Source: Marmoricola sp. URHB0036 (GTDB lineage Bacteria > Actinomycetota > Actinomycetes > Propionibacteriales > Nocardioidaceae). From it: DNA of 64,000 bases. Position 1 is the stretch's first letter. Each line of letters opens with the position of its first letter. This document shows, in pieces, positions 24,964 to 34,350 of this stretch. A program made the position numbers and the translations under genes. Location: contig NZ_KE384490.1 in the NCBI RefSeq assembly GCF_000426045.1, forward strand, positions 124,001 to 188,000. Direction: 5' to 3'. The notes beneath the pieces are model-generated. The model made no database searches and was not told the DNA's origin. It saw only the letters and a list, made by a program, of their open reading frames with translations.

Positions 24964-27126
24964 ATGGACCAGCGCGTTCAGATCGGCGGGCTCGGCGTCG
25001 CCGCCAGCCTGCACCGGTTCGTCGAGGAGGAGGCGCTCCCCGGCTCGGGGGTCGATCCGCAGACGTTCTGGTCGGGGCTCGACGCGATCGTGCACGACCT
25101 CGCGCCGCGCAACCGCGAGCTGCTGGCCCGGCGCGACGAGCTGCAGTCGCGTATCGACGACTGGCACCGCGAGCACCCGGGTGCTCCCGACGCGAGCTAC
25201 CCCGACTTCCTGCGCGAGCTCGGCTACCTGCTCGACGAGCCGGGCGAGGTCTCGGTGACCACGTCCGACGTCGACGACGAGGTGGCCCGGATCGCCGGCC
25301 CGCAGCTCGTCGTACCCCTGCTGAACGCGCGGTTCGCGACCAACGCCGTCAACGCCCGCTGGGGGTCCTTGTACGACGCGCTCTACGGCTCCGACGTGGT
25401 CTCGCGCGAGGGTGACCTCGAGCCCGGTGAGGGCTACAACAAGGCCCGCGGTGACGAGGTCATCGCTCGCGGCCGCGCCCTGCTCGACGAGCACTTCCCG
25501 CTCGCCTCCGGCTCGCACGCTGACGCCTCGGCGTACGTCGTGGACGGCGAAGGCCTCGCAGTCACCGTCAAGGACGAGACGCTGCGTCTCGCCGATCCCG
25601 CCAGGCTCGTCGGCCACCGGGGTGATGCTGCATCACCCGAGGCGGTGCTCCTGGTCCATCACGGCCTGCACGTCGAGATCCAGGTCGACCGCGAGGACTC
25701 CGTGGGTGCCACCGACGGCGCCGGCGTCAAAGATCTGCTCGTGGAGGCCGCGGTCTCCACGATCATGGACCTCGAGGACTCCGTCGCGGCCGTCGACGCC
25801 GACGACAAGGTGCTCGGCTACCGCAACTGGAAGGCCCTGATGGAGGGCACGCTCGCCGAGGAGGTCACCAAGGGCGGGAAGACCTTCACCCGGGCGATGA
25901 ACCCCGACCGCACCTACACCGGGCCCGACGGCGAGGACGTCACGCTGTCCGGGCGCTCGCTGTTGTTCATCCGCCAGGTCGGTCACCTGATGACCACCGA
26001 CGCCGTGCTCGACCGCGACGGCAACGAGGTCCCCGAGGGCATCCTCGACGCGGTGATGACCGCGCTCGGCAGCCTGGCCGACCTGCACGGCCGCTCGGAG
26101 CTGGCCAATTCCCGCACCGGCTCGATGTACGTCGTGAAGCCCAAGATGCACGGTCCTGACGAGGTCGCCTTCGCCGTCGAGCTGTTCGGCCGGGTCGAGG
26201 AGCTGCTCGGGCTGCCGCGGCTGACCATCAAGGTCGGGATCATGGACGAGGAGCGGCGTACGACGCTCAACCTCAAGGCCTGCATCGCCGAGGCCCGCGA
26301 GCGGGTCGCCTTCATCAACACCGGGTTCCTCGATCGCACCGGCGACGAGATCCACACCTCGATGCTGGCCGGGCCGATGGTCCGCAAGAACGACATGAAG
26401 GGCGAGACCTGGATCTCGGCCTACGAGGACCTCAACGTCGACATCGGCCTCGAGTGCGGCCTGCTCGGCCGGGCGCAGATCGGCAAGGGCATGTGGGCGG
26501 CGCCGGACAGCCTGGCCGCGATGATGGAGGCCAAGATCGGTCATCCCGAGGCCGGCGCCAGCTGCGCCTGGGTGCCGTCGCCGACCGCCGCGACGCTGCA
26601 CGCGCTGCACTACCACCAGGTCGACGTCCGCGCCCGCCAGGAGGAGCTCGCCGCCGGCGGTCGCCGGCGCGAGCGCGAGGAGCTGCTCCAGGTGCCGCTC
26701 GGTGACCCGTCGGCGTGGTCCGACGACGACCGGCAGCACGAGATCGACAACAACCTGCAGAGCCTGCTGGGGTACGTCGTCCGCTGGGTCGACTCGGGGG
26801 TCGGCTGCTCCAAGGTCCCTGACATCACCGGCGAGCCGCTCATGGAGGACCGGGCGACCTGTCGGATCTCCTCCCAGCACGTCGCCAACTGGCTGCACCA
26901 CGGCGTGGTCGGCCCCGAGCAGGTCGAGGAGACCCTGCGCCGGATGGCCAAGGTGGTCGACGAGCAGAACAGCGGCGACTCGTCGTACACCCCGATGGCG
27001 CCGGCCTTCGACGGCGACGCCTTCCAGGCCGCCCGCGAGCTGGTCTTCGAGGGACTCGAGCAGCCGAGCGGCTACACGGAGCCGATCCTGCATCGCCACC
27101 GAGCACACAAGAAGGGGAACTCCTGA
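24964..27126 (+). CDS. glcB: malate synthase G
   Basis: This 720-residue enzyme, the normal malate synthase G length, condenses glyoxylate with acetyl-CoA to give malate. Typical segments are [34 protein letters not shown] and [20 protein letters not shown] (active-site Glu-Asp and Arg regions), and [20 protein letters not shown]. The ATG has GAGGAG 4 bp upstream; an upstream GTG extension overlaps the operator region. The stop codon shares one base with the next ATG (TGATG). It is the first gene of the glc operon and consumes the glyoxylate the operon produces. Confidence 0.97.
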   Translation: MDQRVQIGGLGVAASLHRFVEEEALPGSGVDPQTFWSGLDAIVHDLAPRNRELLARRDELQSRIDDWHREHPGAPDASYPDFLRELGYLLDEPGEVSVTTSDVDDEVARIAGPQLVVPLLNARFATNAVNARWGSLYDALYGSDVVSREGDLEPGEGYNKARGDEVIARGRALLDEHFPLASGSHADASAYVVDGEGLAVTVKDETLRLADPARLVGHRGDAASPEAVLLVHHGLHVEIQVDREDSVGATDGAGVKDLLVEAAVSTIMDLEDSVAAVDADDKVLGYRNWKALMEGTLAEEVTKGGKTFTRAMNPDRTYTGPDGEDVTLSGRSLLFIRQVGHLMTTDAVLDRDGNEVPEGILDAVMTALGSLADLHGRSELANSRTGSMYVVKPKMHGPDEVAFAVELFGRVEELLGLPRLTIKVGIMDEERRTTLNLKACIAEARERVAFINTGFLDRTGDEIHTSMLAGPMVRKNDMKGETWISAYEDLNVDIGLECGLLGRAQIGKGMWAAPDSLAAMMEAKIGHPEAGASCAWVPSPTAATLHALHYHQVDVRARQEELAAGGRRREREELLQVPLGDPSAWSDDDRQHEIDNNLQSLLGYVVRWVDSGVGCSKVPDITGEPLMEDRATCRISSQHVANWLHHGVVGPEQVEETLRRMAKVVDEQNSGDSSYTPMAPAFDGDAFQAARELVFEGLEQPSGYTEPILHRHRAHKKGNS

Positions 27127-27548
27127 TGGATCTCGAGACCGCCCGCACGATCATCGCCGGCGCCCGCGCGCACGGGCAGTCGGCCGGCTTCAAGCCGCTG
27201 ACGGTCGTGGTGCTCGACGACGGGGGACACGTGGTCGCCGTCGAGCGCGAGGACGGCTCGTCGATGAAGCGCTTCGAGATCGGTTACGGCAAGGCCCACG
27301 GCGCGCTCTCGCTCGGCATGGGTTCCCGCTCGATCATGGGCCGCGCCGAGCAGCAGCCCTACTTCATCGCCGCGGTCACCTCGGCTGTCGGTGGCGCGCT
27401 GGTCCCGGTGCCCGGCGGGGTGCTCGTCAAGGACGCCGACGGCACCCTGCTCGGTGCGGTCGGGGTCACGGGGGACATCTCCGACAACGACGAAGCCGCG
27501 GCGGTCGCCGGCATCGAGGGTGCCGGACTCACGGCGCAGGCCGACTGA
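27126..27548 (+). CDS. glcG: GlcG/HbpS-like heme-binding family protein
   Basis: This 140-residue GlcG/HbpS-family protein has the family start LETARTIIAGARAHG, a conserved middle VVVLDDGGHVVAVEREDGS and VPGGVLVKDADGTLLGAVGV. In many bacteria glcG sits in the glycolate oxidase operon with unclear function; HbpS homologues bind heme. Here it overlaps glcB by one base and precedes glcD by 8 bp, consistent with a conserved role in glycolate oxidation. Symbol assigned from family and context. Confidence 0.88.
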   Translation: MDLETARTIIAGARAHGQSAGFKPLTVVVLDDGGHVVAVEREDGSSMKRFEIGYGKAHGALSLGMGSRSIMGRAEQQPYFIAAVTSAVGGALVPVPGGVLVKDADGTLLGAVGVTGDISDNDEAAAVAGIEGAGLTAQAD

Positions 27549-27556
27549 GGACTGCG

Positions 27557-29023
27557 ATGCCCACCCCCGCACTCTCCGCCGTGGCCGCAGTCGCCGACCG
27601 GTTGCTGCCGGCCGACGGGGTCATCACCGACCACGCCCGGCTGCGGACCTACGAGTGCGACGGGCTGGCCCACTACCGGGTCACTCCGGCCCTGGTCGTC
27701 ATCCCCGAGGACGCCGAGCAGCTGGCCGCCGTCGTACGCGCGTGTGCCGAGCAGGGCGTGCCGTTCGTGGCGCGCGGCTCGGGCACCGGTCTGTCCGGAG
27801 GAGCCCTGCCCCACGCGGAGGGCGTGCTGATCGTGACCTCCAAGATGCGCACCATCCACGCCGTACGACGTGACGACCAGCGTGCCGTCGTCGACCCGGG
27901 CGTGATCAACCTCGACGTCACCAAGGCGGCGACCCCCGAGGGCTACTACTACGCTCCCGACCCGTCCAGCCAGCAGATCTGCTCGATCGGCGGCAACGTC
28001 GCAGAGAACTCCGGTGGCGCCCACTGCCTGAAGTACGGCTTCACCACCAACCACGTCCTCGGTGCGGACTTCGTCACCGCCGACGGCGACACGGTGGCCC
28101 TGGGCGGGGCCGCGCCGGACAGCCCGGGCTACGACCTGCTCGGGGCCGTCGTCGGTTCGGAGGGGACGCTCGGCATCGTCACCTCGGTGACGGTTCGCCT
28201 GGTGCGGCTGCCCGAGGAGGTACGCACCCTGCTCGTCGGCTTCGAGAGCACCGACCATGCCGGTGCCGCCACGTCGGCGATCATCGCGGCCGGCATCGTG
28301 CCGGCGGCCGTCGAGATGATGGACGCCCTCGCCATCGAGGCGGCGGAGGCCGCAGTGCAGTGCAACTACCCCGAGGACGCAGGCGCCGTGCTCGTCATCG
28401 AGCTGGACGGTGCCGCGATCGAGGTCGAGCAGGAGTTCGCCGAGGTCGAGCGGCTGTGCCACGATAACGGCGCCTTCGAGCTGCGCGTCGCGACCGACCC
28501 GACCGAGCGCGCCCTGATCTGGCGAGGCCGCAAGTCCGCGTTCGCGGCCGTGGGCCGGATCAGTCCCGACTACATCGTCCAGGACGGCGTCATCCCTCGT
28601 ACGGCGCTCCCGGAGGTGCTCAAGGCGATCTCCGACCTCTCCGGCACCTCGGGTGTCCGGGTCGCCAACGTCTTCCACGCCGGCGACGGCAACCTGCACC
28701 CGCTGGTGCTCTTCGACGACTCCGTGGAGGGAGCAGGCGACGCCGCCGAGAAGGTCAGCGGCGCGATCCTCGACCTCTGCATCGAGCACGGCGGATCGAT
28801 CACCGGTGAGCACGGCGTGGGCATGGACAAGTCCAAGTACATGCCGCGGATGTACACCGACGAGGACCTCGACACCATGCAGCTGGTGCGCTGTGCCTTC
28901 GACCCGCAGTCGATCTCCAACCCAGGCAAGGTGTTCCCCACCCCACGGCTGTGCGGGGAGGTTCCCGGACGCAGGAAGGGCGCGCACCCGCTCCAGGAAG
29001 CCGGACTGGCGGAGGTGTTCTGA
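27557..29023 (+). CDS. glcD: glycolate oxidase subunit GlcD (FAD)
   Basis: This 488-residue FAD-linked oxidase catalyses glycolate to glyoxylate together with GlcE and GlcF. The FAD-binding type-4 domain contains VPFVARGSGTGLSGGALP and CSIGGNVAENSGGAHCLKYG; the C-terminal domain ends with HAGDGNLHPLVLFD and GSITGEHGVGMDKSKYMPRM. The ATG 8 bp after glcG gives the usual length. The stop overlaps the glcE ATG (TGATG). D-lactate dehydrogenases are similar, but the flanking glcE, glcF and glcB strongly favour glycolate. Confidence 0.95.
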   Translation: MPTPALSAVAAVADRLLPADGVITDHARLRTYECDGLAHYRVTPALVVIPEDAEQLAAVVRACAEQGVPFVARGSGTGLSGGALPHAEGVLIVTSKMRTIHAVRRDDQRAVVDPGVINLDVTKAATPEGYYYAPDPSSQQICSIGGNVAENSGGAHCLKYGFTTNHVLGADFVTADGDTVALGGAAPDSPGYDLLGAVVGSEGTLGIVTSVTVRLVRLPEEVRTLLVGFESTDHAGAATSAIIAAGIVPAAVEMMDALAIEAAEAAVQCNYPEDAGAVLVIELDGAAIEVEQEFAEVERLCHDNGAFELRVATDPTERALIWRGRKSAFAAVGRISPDYIVQDGVIPRTALPEVLKAISDLSGTSGVRVANVFHAGDGNLHPLVLFDDSVEGAGDAAEKVSGAILDLCIEHGGSITGEHGVGMDKSKYMPRMYTDEDLDTMQLVRCAFDPQSISNPGKVFPTPRLCGEVPGRRKGAHPLQEAGLAEVF

Positions 29024-30264
29024 TGGCGGCCACCACGCTGGACCGCACCGCCCGCGAGGCGGTCGCGTCAGCGTGCGCCGACGTCCGCGACTCCGAGCCG
29101 GCGGACCACGTGGGCGGTGTGGTGCCGGGTCTGGTTGCCCGGCCCGCGGACACCGACCAGGTCGCCGAGGTGCTCCGGGCCGCGGCAGCGCACGGCCTCA
29201 CGGTCGTCCCGCGCGGGCGCGGCACCAAGCTGTCCTGGGGCCTCCCTCCGACGAGTGCCGACGTGCTGCTCGACGTGAGTGCCCTCGACCGGGTCGTGGG
29301 GCACGCGGCCGGCGACCTGATCGTGGTCACCCAGGCGGGGACGCGGCTGGCTGATCTCCAGCAGGTCGTGGGCGGTGGCGGCCAGCGTCTCGCGCTCGAC
29401 GAGACGGTGTCGGGCGCCAGCATCGGGGGGACGCTGGCCACCAACGCGAGCGGTGCCCGCCGGGTCGCCACCGGGACTGCACGCGACCTGCTGATCGGCA
29501 TCACCGTGGTCCGTGCCGACGGAGTGGTCGCCAAGGCGGGCGGCCGGGTGGTCAAGAACGTCGCCGGCTACGACCTCGGCAAGCTGCTGATCGGTTCGTT
29601 CGGCACCCTGGCCGTGATCACCGAGGCCGTCTTCCGGCTGCACCCGGTGCCGGTGGCGAGCCGGTGGGTGAGTGTCCCCGCGAGTGATCCCGCGCAGGCC
29701 CAGCAGGTCGTGCAGGCGGTGCTGCACGGCCAGGCCGTCCCGTCTGCGATCGAGGTCGAGTGGCCGGCCGACGGACAGGGAGCGGTGCACGTCCTGCTCG
29801 AGGGCCGCGAGGACGGTGTCGAGGGTCGAGCCGCCACCGTGCGGAGCCTGCTCGGCGAGGCGGCGACGGAATCGTCCGACGACCCGGCCGGCGGAGCGAC
29901 GTACCCCTGGGACGACGGCGACACCTGCCTGAAGCTCACCTTCGTGCTCTCCGCCCTGGCCGACGTGCTGGAGACGGCGCGCGAGACGGGCCTGCACCTC
30001 CGTGGTTCGGCCGGTGCCGGCGTGGCCTACGCCGCCGTTCCCGAGGGCTCGTCCGTCGAGGCGGCGCAGGACGTCGTACGCCGGATCCGGGAGACCTGCA
30101 CGCGCGCCGGGGGAAGTGCCGTCGTGCTCGACGCACCGGCCTCCGTGAAGGCAACCGTCGACCCGTGGGGACCGGTGCCCGCTCTCGACCTGATGCGCCG
30201 GGTCAAGGACCAGTTCGATGCCGACCACCGGCTCTCGCCGGGCCGATTCGTGGGAGAGATATGA
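29023..30264 (+). CDS. glcE: glycolate oxidase subunit GlcE (FAD-binding)
   Basis: This 413-residue subunit has a FAD-binding type-4 domain: LTVVPRGRGTKLSWGLPP, SIGGTLATNASGARRVATG and KNVAGYDLGKLLIGSFGTLA. It is shorter and more divergent than GlcD, as expected for GlcE. It overlaps glcD by one base and glcF by 4 bp (ATGA), so the three oxidase subunits are translationally coupled and probably stoichiometric. Confidence 0.93.
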   Translation: MAATTLDRTAREAVASACADVRDSEPADHVGGVVPGLVARPADTDQVAEVLRAAAAHGLTVVPRGRGTKLSWGLPPTSADVLLDVSALDRVVGHAAGDLIVVTQAGTRLADLQQVVGGGGQRLALDETVSGASIGGTLATNASGARRVATGTARDLLIGITVVRADGVVAKAGGRVVKNVAGYDLGKLLIGSFGTLAVITEAVFRLHPVPVASRWVSVPASDPAQAQQVVQAVLHGQAVPSAIEVEWPADGQGAVHVLLEGREDGVEGRAATVRSLLGEAATESSDDPAGGATYPWDDGDTCLKLTFVLSALADVLETARETGLHLRGSAGAGVAYAAVPEGSSVEAAQDVVRRIRETCTRAGGSAVVLDAPASVKATVDPWGPVPALDLMRRVKDQFDADHRLSPGRFVGEI

Positions 30265-31613
30265 GCGACCTGGGCGAGACCGGCAGCATCGTCGACCTCG
30301 GGACCCCCGTCGTCGGCGGAGCCTTCGACGAGCACCACCCACCCGACGCGGCGCTGGTCGGCGACTGCGTGCACTGCGGGTTCTGCCTGCCCACCTGCCC
30401 GACCTACGTGCTGTGGGGCGAGGAGATGGACTCGCCGCGCGGCCGGATCTACCTGATGAAGGAGGGTCTCGAGGGCGAGCCGATGACCGACTCGATGGTC
30501 TCGCACTTCGACGCCTGCCTCGGCTGCATGGCCTGCGTGACCGCGTGCCCGTCGGGGGTGCAGTACGACACCCTGATCGAGCAGACCCGCGCCCAGGTCG
30601 AGCGCCACCACGAACGGTCGGCGAAGGAGAAGGCCCTGCGTGGACTGGTGTTCTCGCTGTTTCCGCACCCCCGTCGGTTGCGCCTCCTGCGAGGCCCCCT
30701 GCGACTGCTGCAGGCCAGTGGGCTCGACCGGGCGCTGCGCCGCACCGGACTGCTCGAACGGCTGGCACCGCAGCTGGCCGCGATGGAGCGGCTGGCGCCC
30801 CGCCTCGGCAAGCCACAACCGCTCCCCGAGCGGATCCCCGGTGCCGGGCCGCGTCGTGCTGTGGTCGGCCTGCTCACCGGTTGCGTGCAGGGCGCCTTCT
30901 TCCCGGGCGTCAACGCCGCCACCGCGCGCGTGCTCCAGGCCGAGGGCTGCGACATCGTGGTGCCGAAGGCGCAGGGGTGCTGCGGTGCGCTGTCGGTGCA
31001 CAACGGTCGCGAGCCGGAGGGACAGGACTACGCCCGCAAGCTCGTCGACACCTTCGAGCACTCGGGGGTGGAGTACGTCGTGGTGAACTCCGCTGGCTGC
31101 GGCTCCACGATGAAGGAGTACGCGCGTCTGCTGGCCGACGACCCGGCGTACGCCGACCGCGCGAGTGCCTTCGCCGAACGCGTGCGTGACGTCGCGGAGA
31201 TCCTCGACGAGCTCGGCCCGGTGGCGACCCGGCACCCGCTGGAGATGACCATCGCCTACCACGACGCCTGCCACCTCGCCCACGCCCAGGGCGTGCGCGC
31301 CCAGCCGCGGCGGCTGCTCGAGGCGATCCCCGGCCTCGAGCTGCGGGAGATCGCCGAGTCGGAGATCTGCTGTGGCTCGGCGGGGATCTACAACATCCTC
31401 AACCCGGAGACCGCGGGCGAGCTCGGCGACCGCAAGGCGGCCAACGTGATCGCGACCGGAGCCGACGTGCTCGTCACCGCCAACCCGGGATGCCTGATGC
31501 AGGTGACCTCCGCCATCGAGCGGTCGGGCCACCCGATGGGGATGGCCCACACCGTCGAGGTCCTCGACGCCTCCATCCGCGGCCTCCCGGTCGCCACCCT
31601 GCTTCCCACCTGA
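30261..31613 (+). CDS. glcF: glycolate oxidase iron-sulfur subunit GlcF
   Basis: This 450-residue subunit has two ferredoxin-like 4Fe-4S motifs: CVHCGFCLPTCPTY (about residues 36-49) and CLGCMACVTACPSG (about 88-101). Two CCG domains follow, with Cys-Cys pairs in AQGCCGALSVHNG and SEICCGSAG. It passes electrons from the GlcDE flavins toward the membrane quinone pool. The ATG overlaps the glcE stop. A 23-bp gap leads to the permease gene. Confidence 0.95.
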   Translation: MSDLGETGSIVDLGTPVVGGAFDEHHPPDAALVGDCVHCGFCLPTCPTYVLWGEEMDSPRGRIYLMKEGLEGEPMTDSMVSHFDACLGCMACVTACPSGVQYDTLIEQTRAQVERHHERSAKEKALRGLVFSLFPHPRRLRLLRGPLRLLQASGLDRALRRTGLLERLAPQLAAMERLAPRLGKPQPLPERIPGAGPRRAVVGLLTGCVQGAFFPGVNAATARVLQAEGCDIVVPKAQGCCGALSVHNGREPEGQDYARKLVDTFEHSGVEYVVVNSAGCGSTMKEYARLLADDPAYADRASAFAERVRDVAEILDELGPVATRHPLEMTIAYHDACHLAHAQGVRAQPRRLLEAIPGLELREIAESEICCGSAGIYNILNPETAGELGDRKAANVIATGADVLVTANPGCLMQVTSAIERSGHPMGMAHTVEVLDASIRGLPVATLLPT

Positions 31614-31636
31614 CCCATCCACCTCGGGAGAAACTG

Positions 31637-33325
31637 ATGTTCCAGCAAGACCTGCAAGCGGTCGGCGACTCGCTGTTCCTGAGCGCGCTGTGCGGCGCCA
31701 TCCCGTTCGTCACACTGCTCGTGCTGCTCGGTGGCCTGCGCCTCAAGGCGTGGCTGGCCGGCCTGATCTCGCTTGGCGTCGCGCTCGTGGTCGCGATCGT
31801 GCTGTTCAGCATGCCGGTCGGCCAGGCGCTGCTCGCCGGCACCGAGGGGGCGGCGTTCGGCTTCTTCCCGATCCTGTGGATCGTGCTCAACGCGATCTGG
31901 GTCTACAACCTGACGGTGACTTCGGGGCACTTCGACGTGCTGCGCCGCTCCTTCGGGTCGGTGAGCTCCGACCAGCGGGTGCAGGCGATCATCATCGCGT
32001 TCTGCTTCGGCGCCTTGCTCGAGGCGCTGGCCGGCTTCGGTACGCCGGTCGCGATCACCGTCGTGATGCTGATGGCGCTCGGCTTCCAGCCGCTGAAGGC
32101 TGCCGCGGTCGCGCTGATCGCGAACACCGCGCCGGTCGCGTTCGGCGCGTTGGCCACCCCGATCGTCACGCTCGCCACCGTGTCCTCTGGCGCGAGCAAC
32201 GATCCCGGCCTGACGGTGGACACCCTCGGCTCGATGGTCGGTCGGCAGACCCCGATCCTCGCCGTCGTCGTACCGCTGATCCTCGTGTTCGTCGTCGACG
32301 GCCGTCGCGGCGTACGCCAGACCTGGCTGCCGGCCATCGTCTGCGGTGTCACCTTCGGGCTGGCGCAGTTCACCGCAGCCAACTACATCTCGGTGCCGCT
32401 CGCTGACATCGTCGCCGCCCTCGTGTCCGCCGCTGCGGTCGTGCTGCTGCTCCGCGTCTGGTCGCCGGCCGAGGTGCTCGCGGCCGAGGGGTCCGGGTCG
32501 AGCGTGCCGTCCGCCTCGAAGGTGTCCGCCGGTGCCGGTGGGGGCACGGCCGACGGCGCCGAGACGCCGGTCCGCGACAGCCGCGCCGACGTGGTGCGCG
32601 CCTACGCGCCGTACGCCGTGATCATCGCGATCTTCTCGATCGCCAACATCACCGCGGTCAAGGAAGCGCTCGCCAAGGAGCCGTGGACCTACAGCTTCGG
32701 CTGGCCGGGGCTCGACGTCTTCAACTCCAAGGGCGACCCGGTCGCCACCACCACCTTCGCCTTCAACTGGCTCCCTGCTGCCGGCACCCTGATGATCATC
32801 GCCGGCATCATCACGGCGATCATCCTGCGCATCAGCCCGGGGGAGGCCGTGCGGGCCTACGGCCGCACCTATGTCGAGCTGAGCTCCGCGATCGTCACCG
32901 TGATGGCCGTCCTCGCGCTCGCCTACGTGATGAACCTGTCCGGGCAGACCAGCTCCCTCGGCGCCTGGCTCGCCGGCGCGGGCGGCGCGTTCGCCATCCT
33001 GTCCCCGATCCTGGGCTGGATCGGAGTGGCCGTCACCGGCTCGGACACCTCCGCCAACGCGCTGTTCGGCGCCCTCCAGGTGCAGACCGCGAAGGAGGCC
33101 GGACTCGACCCGGTCCTGATGGCGGCCGCCAACTCCTCGGGCGGCGTGCTCGGCAAGATGATCAGCCCGCAGAACCTCGCCATCGCGGCCGCGGCAGTCG
33201 GCATGGCCGGCAAGGAGGGCGACATCTTCCGCAAGGTCATCGGCTGGAGCGTCGTACTGCTCGTGGTGATGTGCGTCATCGTCGGCCTGCAGTCCACCCC
33301 GGTGCTCGATTGGATGGTGCCGTAG
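31637..33325 (+). CDS. L-lactate/glycolate permease (LctP family)
   Basis: This 562-residue membrane transporter has about 13-14 hydrophobic helices. Family motifs are GALLEALAGFGTPVAITVVM, NTAPVAFGALATPI and TGSDTSANALFGALQ; ISPQNLAIAAAAVGMAGKEG lies near the C-terminus. LctP members (LldP, GlcA) carry L-lactate, D-lactate and glycolate. Being last in the glc operon, with a GGGAG site 7 bp before the ATG, it most likely imports glycolate (GlcA-like), perhaps also lactate. Confidence 0.93.
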   Translation: MFQQDLQAVGDSLFLSALCGAIPFVTLLVLLGGLRLKAWLAGLISLGVALVVAIVLFSMPVGQALLAGTEGAAFGFFPILWIVLNAIWVYNLTVTSGHFDVLRRSFGSVSSDQRVQAIIIAFCFGALLEALAGFGTPVAITVVMLMALGFQPLKAAAVALIANTAPVAFGALATPIVTLATVSSGASNDPGLTVDTLGSMVGRQTPILAVVVPLILVFVVDGRRGVRQTWLPAIVCGVTFGLAQFTAANYISVPLADIVAALVSAAAVVLLLRVWSPAEVLAAEGSGSSVPSASKVSAGAGGGTADGAETPVRDSRADVVRAYAPYAVIIAIFSIANITAVKEALAKEPWTYSFGWPGLDVFNSKGDPVATTTFAFNWLPAAGTLMIIAGIITAIILRISPGEAVRAYGRTYVELSSAIVTVMAVLALAYVMNLSGQTSSLGAWLAGAGGAFAILSPILGWIGVAVTGSDTSANALFGALQVQTAKEAGLDPVLMAAANSSGGVLGKMISPQNLAIAAAAVGMAGKEGDIFRKVIGWSVVLLVVMCVIVGLQSTPVLDWMVP

Positions 33326-33343
33326 GTAGGCCCGCGCCGTGAC

Positions 33344-33425
33344 GGTTTGGCCGGGCGCCCGGCCAAACCTCCAGTGGAGGGGTGAAATTTCCACCCTCCA
33401 CTCACGGTCCAGCCGGGCGCCCGGC
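33344..33425. repeat. cluster of REP-like palindromes
   Basis: The convergent gap after lldP contains a 26-bp perfect palindrome (33344-33369, half-site GGTTTGGCCGGGC). Next is an inner inverted repeat AGTGGAGGG (33373-33381) / CCCTCCACT (33394-33402) around an AT-rich GTGAAATTTCCA centre. A second copy of the first core follows (33412-33425, GCCGGGCGCCCGGC, followed by CAAAC as in the first copy). It could terminate transcription in both directions. The repeated, composite layout looks like a dispersed REP-type element rather than a single terminator. Confidence 0.7.
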
Positions 33426-33439
33426 CAAACTGCGGCCCC

Positions 33440-34228
33440 TCAAGCCCCCCTCGGCGACACCCGCACCTCGGTCGACGTACCCACCTCCAGCACGCGTACG
33501 TCGACCGACGGGGCTGTCGTGCGGGCGTGCTCGGCGAACTCGCGACCCGGCTCGTGGAAGACCCGCTTGCGGGCCCAGCCCATGCCGCGCGGCCAGAACG
33601 TTCCGTAGTGGATCGGGATCGCGACCTCGGCGTCGATCATGGGCAGGCACCCGGCGGCCTGCGCGGGATCCATGTGCTCGCCGCGCAGGTTGGGGCCCCA
33701 CCCCCAGACCGGCAGCAGGGCGAGGTCGAGCTTCCCCGGGTAGAGCTCTCCCATGCCGTCGAAGACCGAGGTGTCGCCGGCGAAGTACGTGGTCCCGGCG
33801 CCCTGCACGACGTACCCCACTGCCTCCCCGCGCGGGCCGCCCCACGGCCAGCGCGTCGCGTCGTGCACCGCATGGACGACGTGCACGGTGGCGTCGCCGA
33901 TCGGCACGACGTCGCCGGCGGACACCTCGACCGGTTCGACCGGGAGCTTCGCCAGCAGCCCGGCCGCGCCCTTCGGGATCAGCACCGGTGTGCCGGGGTC
34001 GAGCTGGGCCAGCGACGGCAGGTGGAGATGGTCCATGTGGAGGTGAGAGATGGCCACGGCGTCCAGCCGCGGCGGCGGGTGCGGCACCAGTCCGGCCCGG
34101 CGGTGCAGGTGCATCAGGGCGCCGGTGAGCAGGGGATCGGTGAGGATGCGCGCCCGGTCGTCGACGAGGACGGTGGCATGACCCCACCAGGTCACCCGGA
34201 TGGAGCTGCTCGGCGGTTCAGCGTGCAC
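33440..34228 (-). CDS. MBL-fold metal-dependent hydrolase (UlaG-like)
   Basis: This is a 262-residue metallo-beta-lactamase-fold protein. It has WWGHATVLVDDRARILTDPLL, the metal motif HLHMDHLHLP, TYFAGDTSVFDG and IPIHYGTFWP, the layout of UlaG/RomA-like hydrolases (N-acylphosphatidylethanolamine-phospholipase-D-like or lactonase-like). Substrate unknown. The GTG start at 34228 is tentative; a GTG about ten codons in (VTWWGH) is possible. The gene is divergent from the HerA-like ATPase across a 19-bp palindrome. Confidence 0.88.
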   Translation of the reverse strand: MHAEPPSSSIRVTWWGHATVLVDDRARILTDPLLTGALMHLHRRAGLVPHPPPRLDAVAISHLHMDHLHLPSLAQLDPGTPVLIPKGAAGLLAKLPVEPVEVSAGDVVPIGDATVHVVHAVHDATRWPWGGPRGEAVGYVVQGAGTTYFAGDTSVFDGMGELYPGKLDLALLPVWGWGPNLRGEHMDPAQAAGCLPMIDAEVAIPIHYGTFWPRGMGWARKRVFHEPGREFAEHARTTAPSVDVRVLEVGTSTEVRVSPRGA

Positions 34229-34263
34229 GCTTGCGATTCTGGCCCCCCACCCCCAGCCGGAGT

Positions 34264-34282
34264 CTCACCTGTGTCAGGTGAG
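34264..34282. promoter_or_regulatory. 19-bp palindrome in divergent promoter
   Basis: CTCACCTG-TGT-CAGGTGAG is a perfect 8-bp inverted repeat with a 3-bp centre, lying between the divergent MBL hydrolase and HerA-like ATPase starts. Its size and position suit a dimeric repressor operator. No regulator gene is adjacent. Confidence 0.55.
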
Positions 34283-34350
34283 CCGCGCAGGGTGGGCCGC
34301 GGTCTACCTTCCACGGGCGTGGGCCGGTCGGCCCGGGGAGTGAGGGCACG

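Noticed and set aside
31388-33394. Long frame antisense to the permease
   Set aside because: Its product is Asp/Arg/His-rich with no motif; the sense strand is a clear LctP permease.
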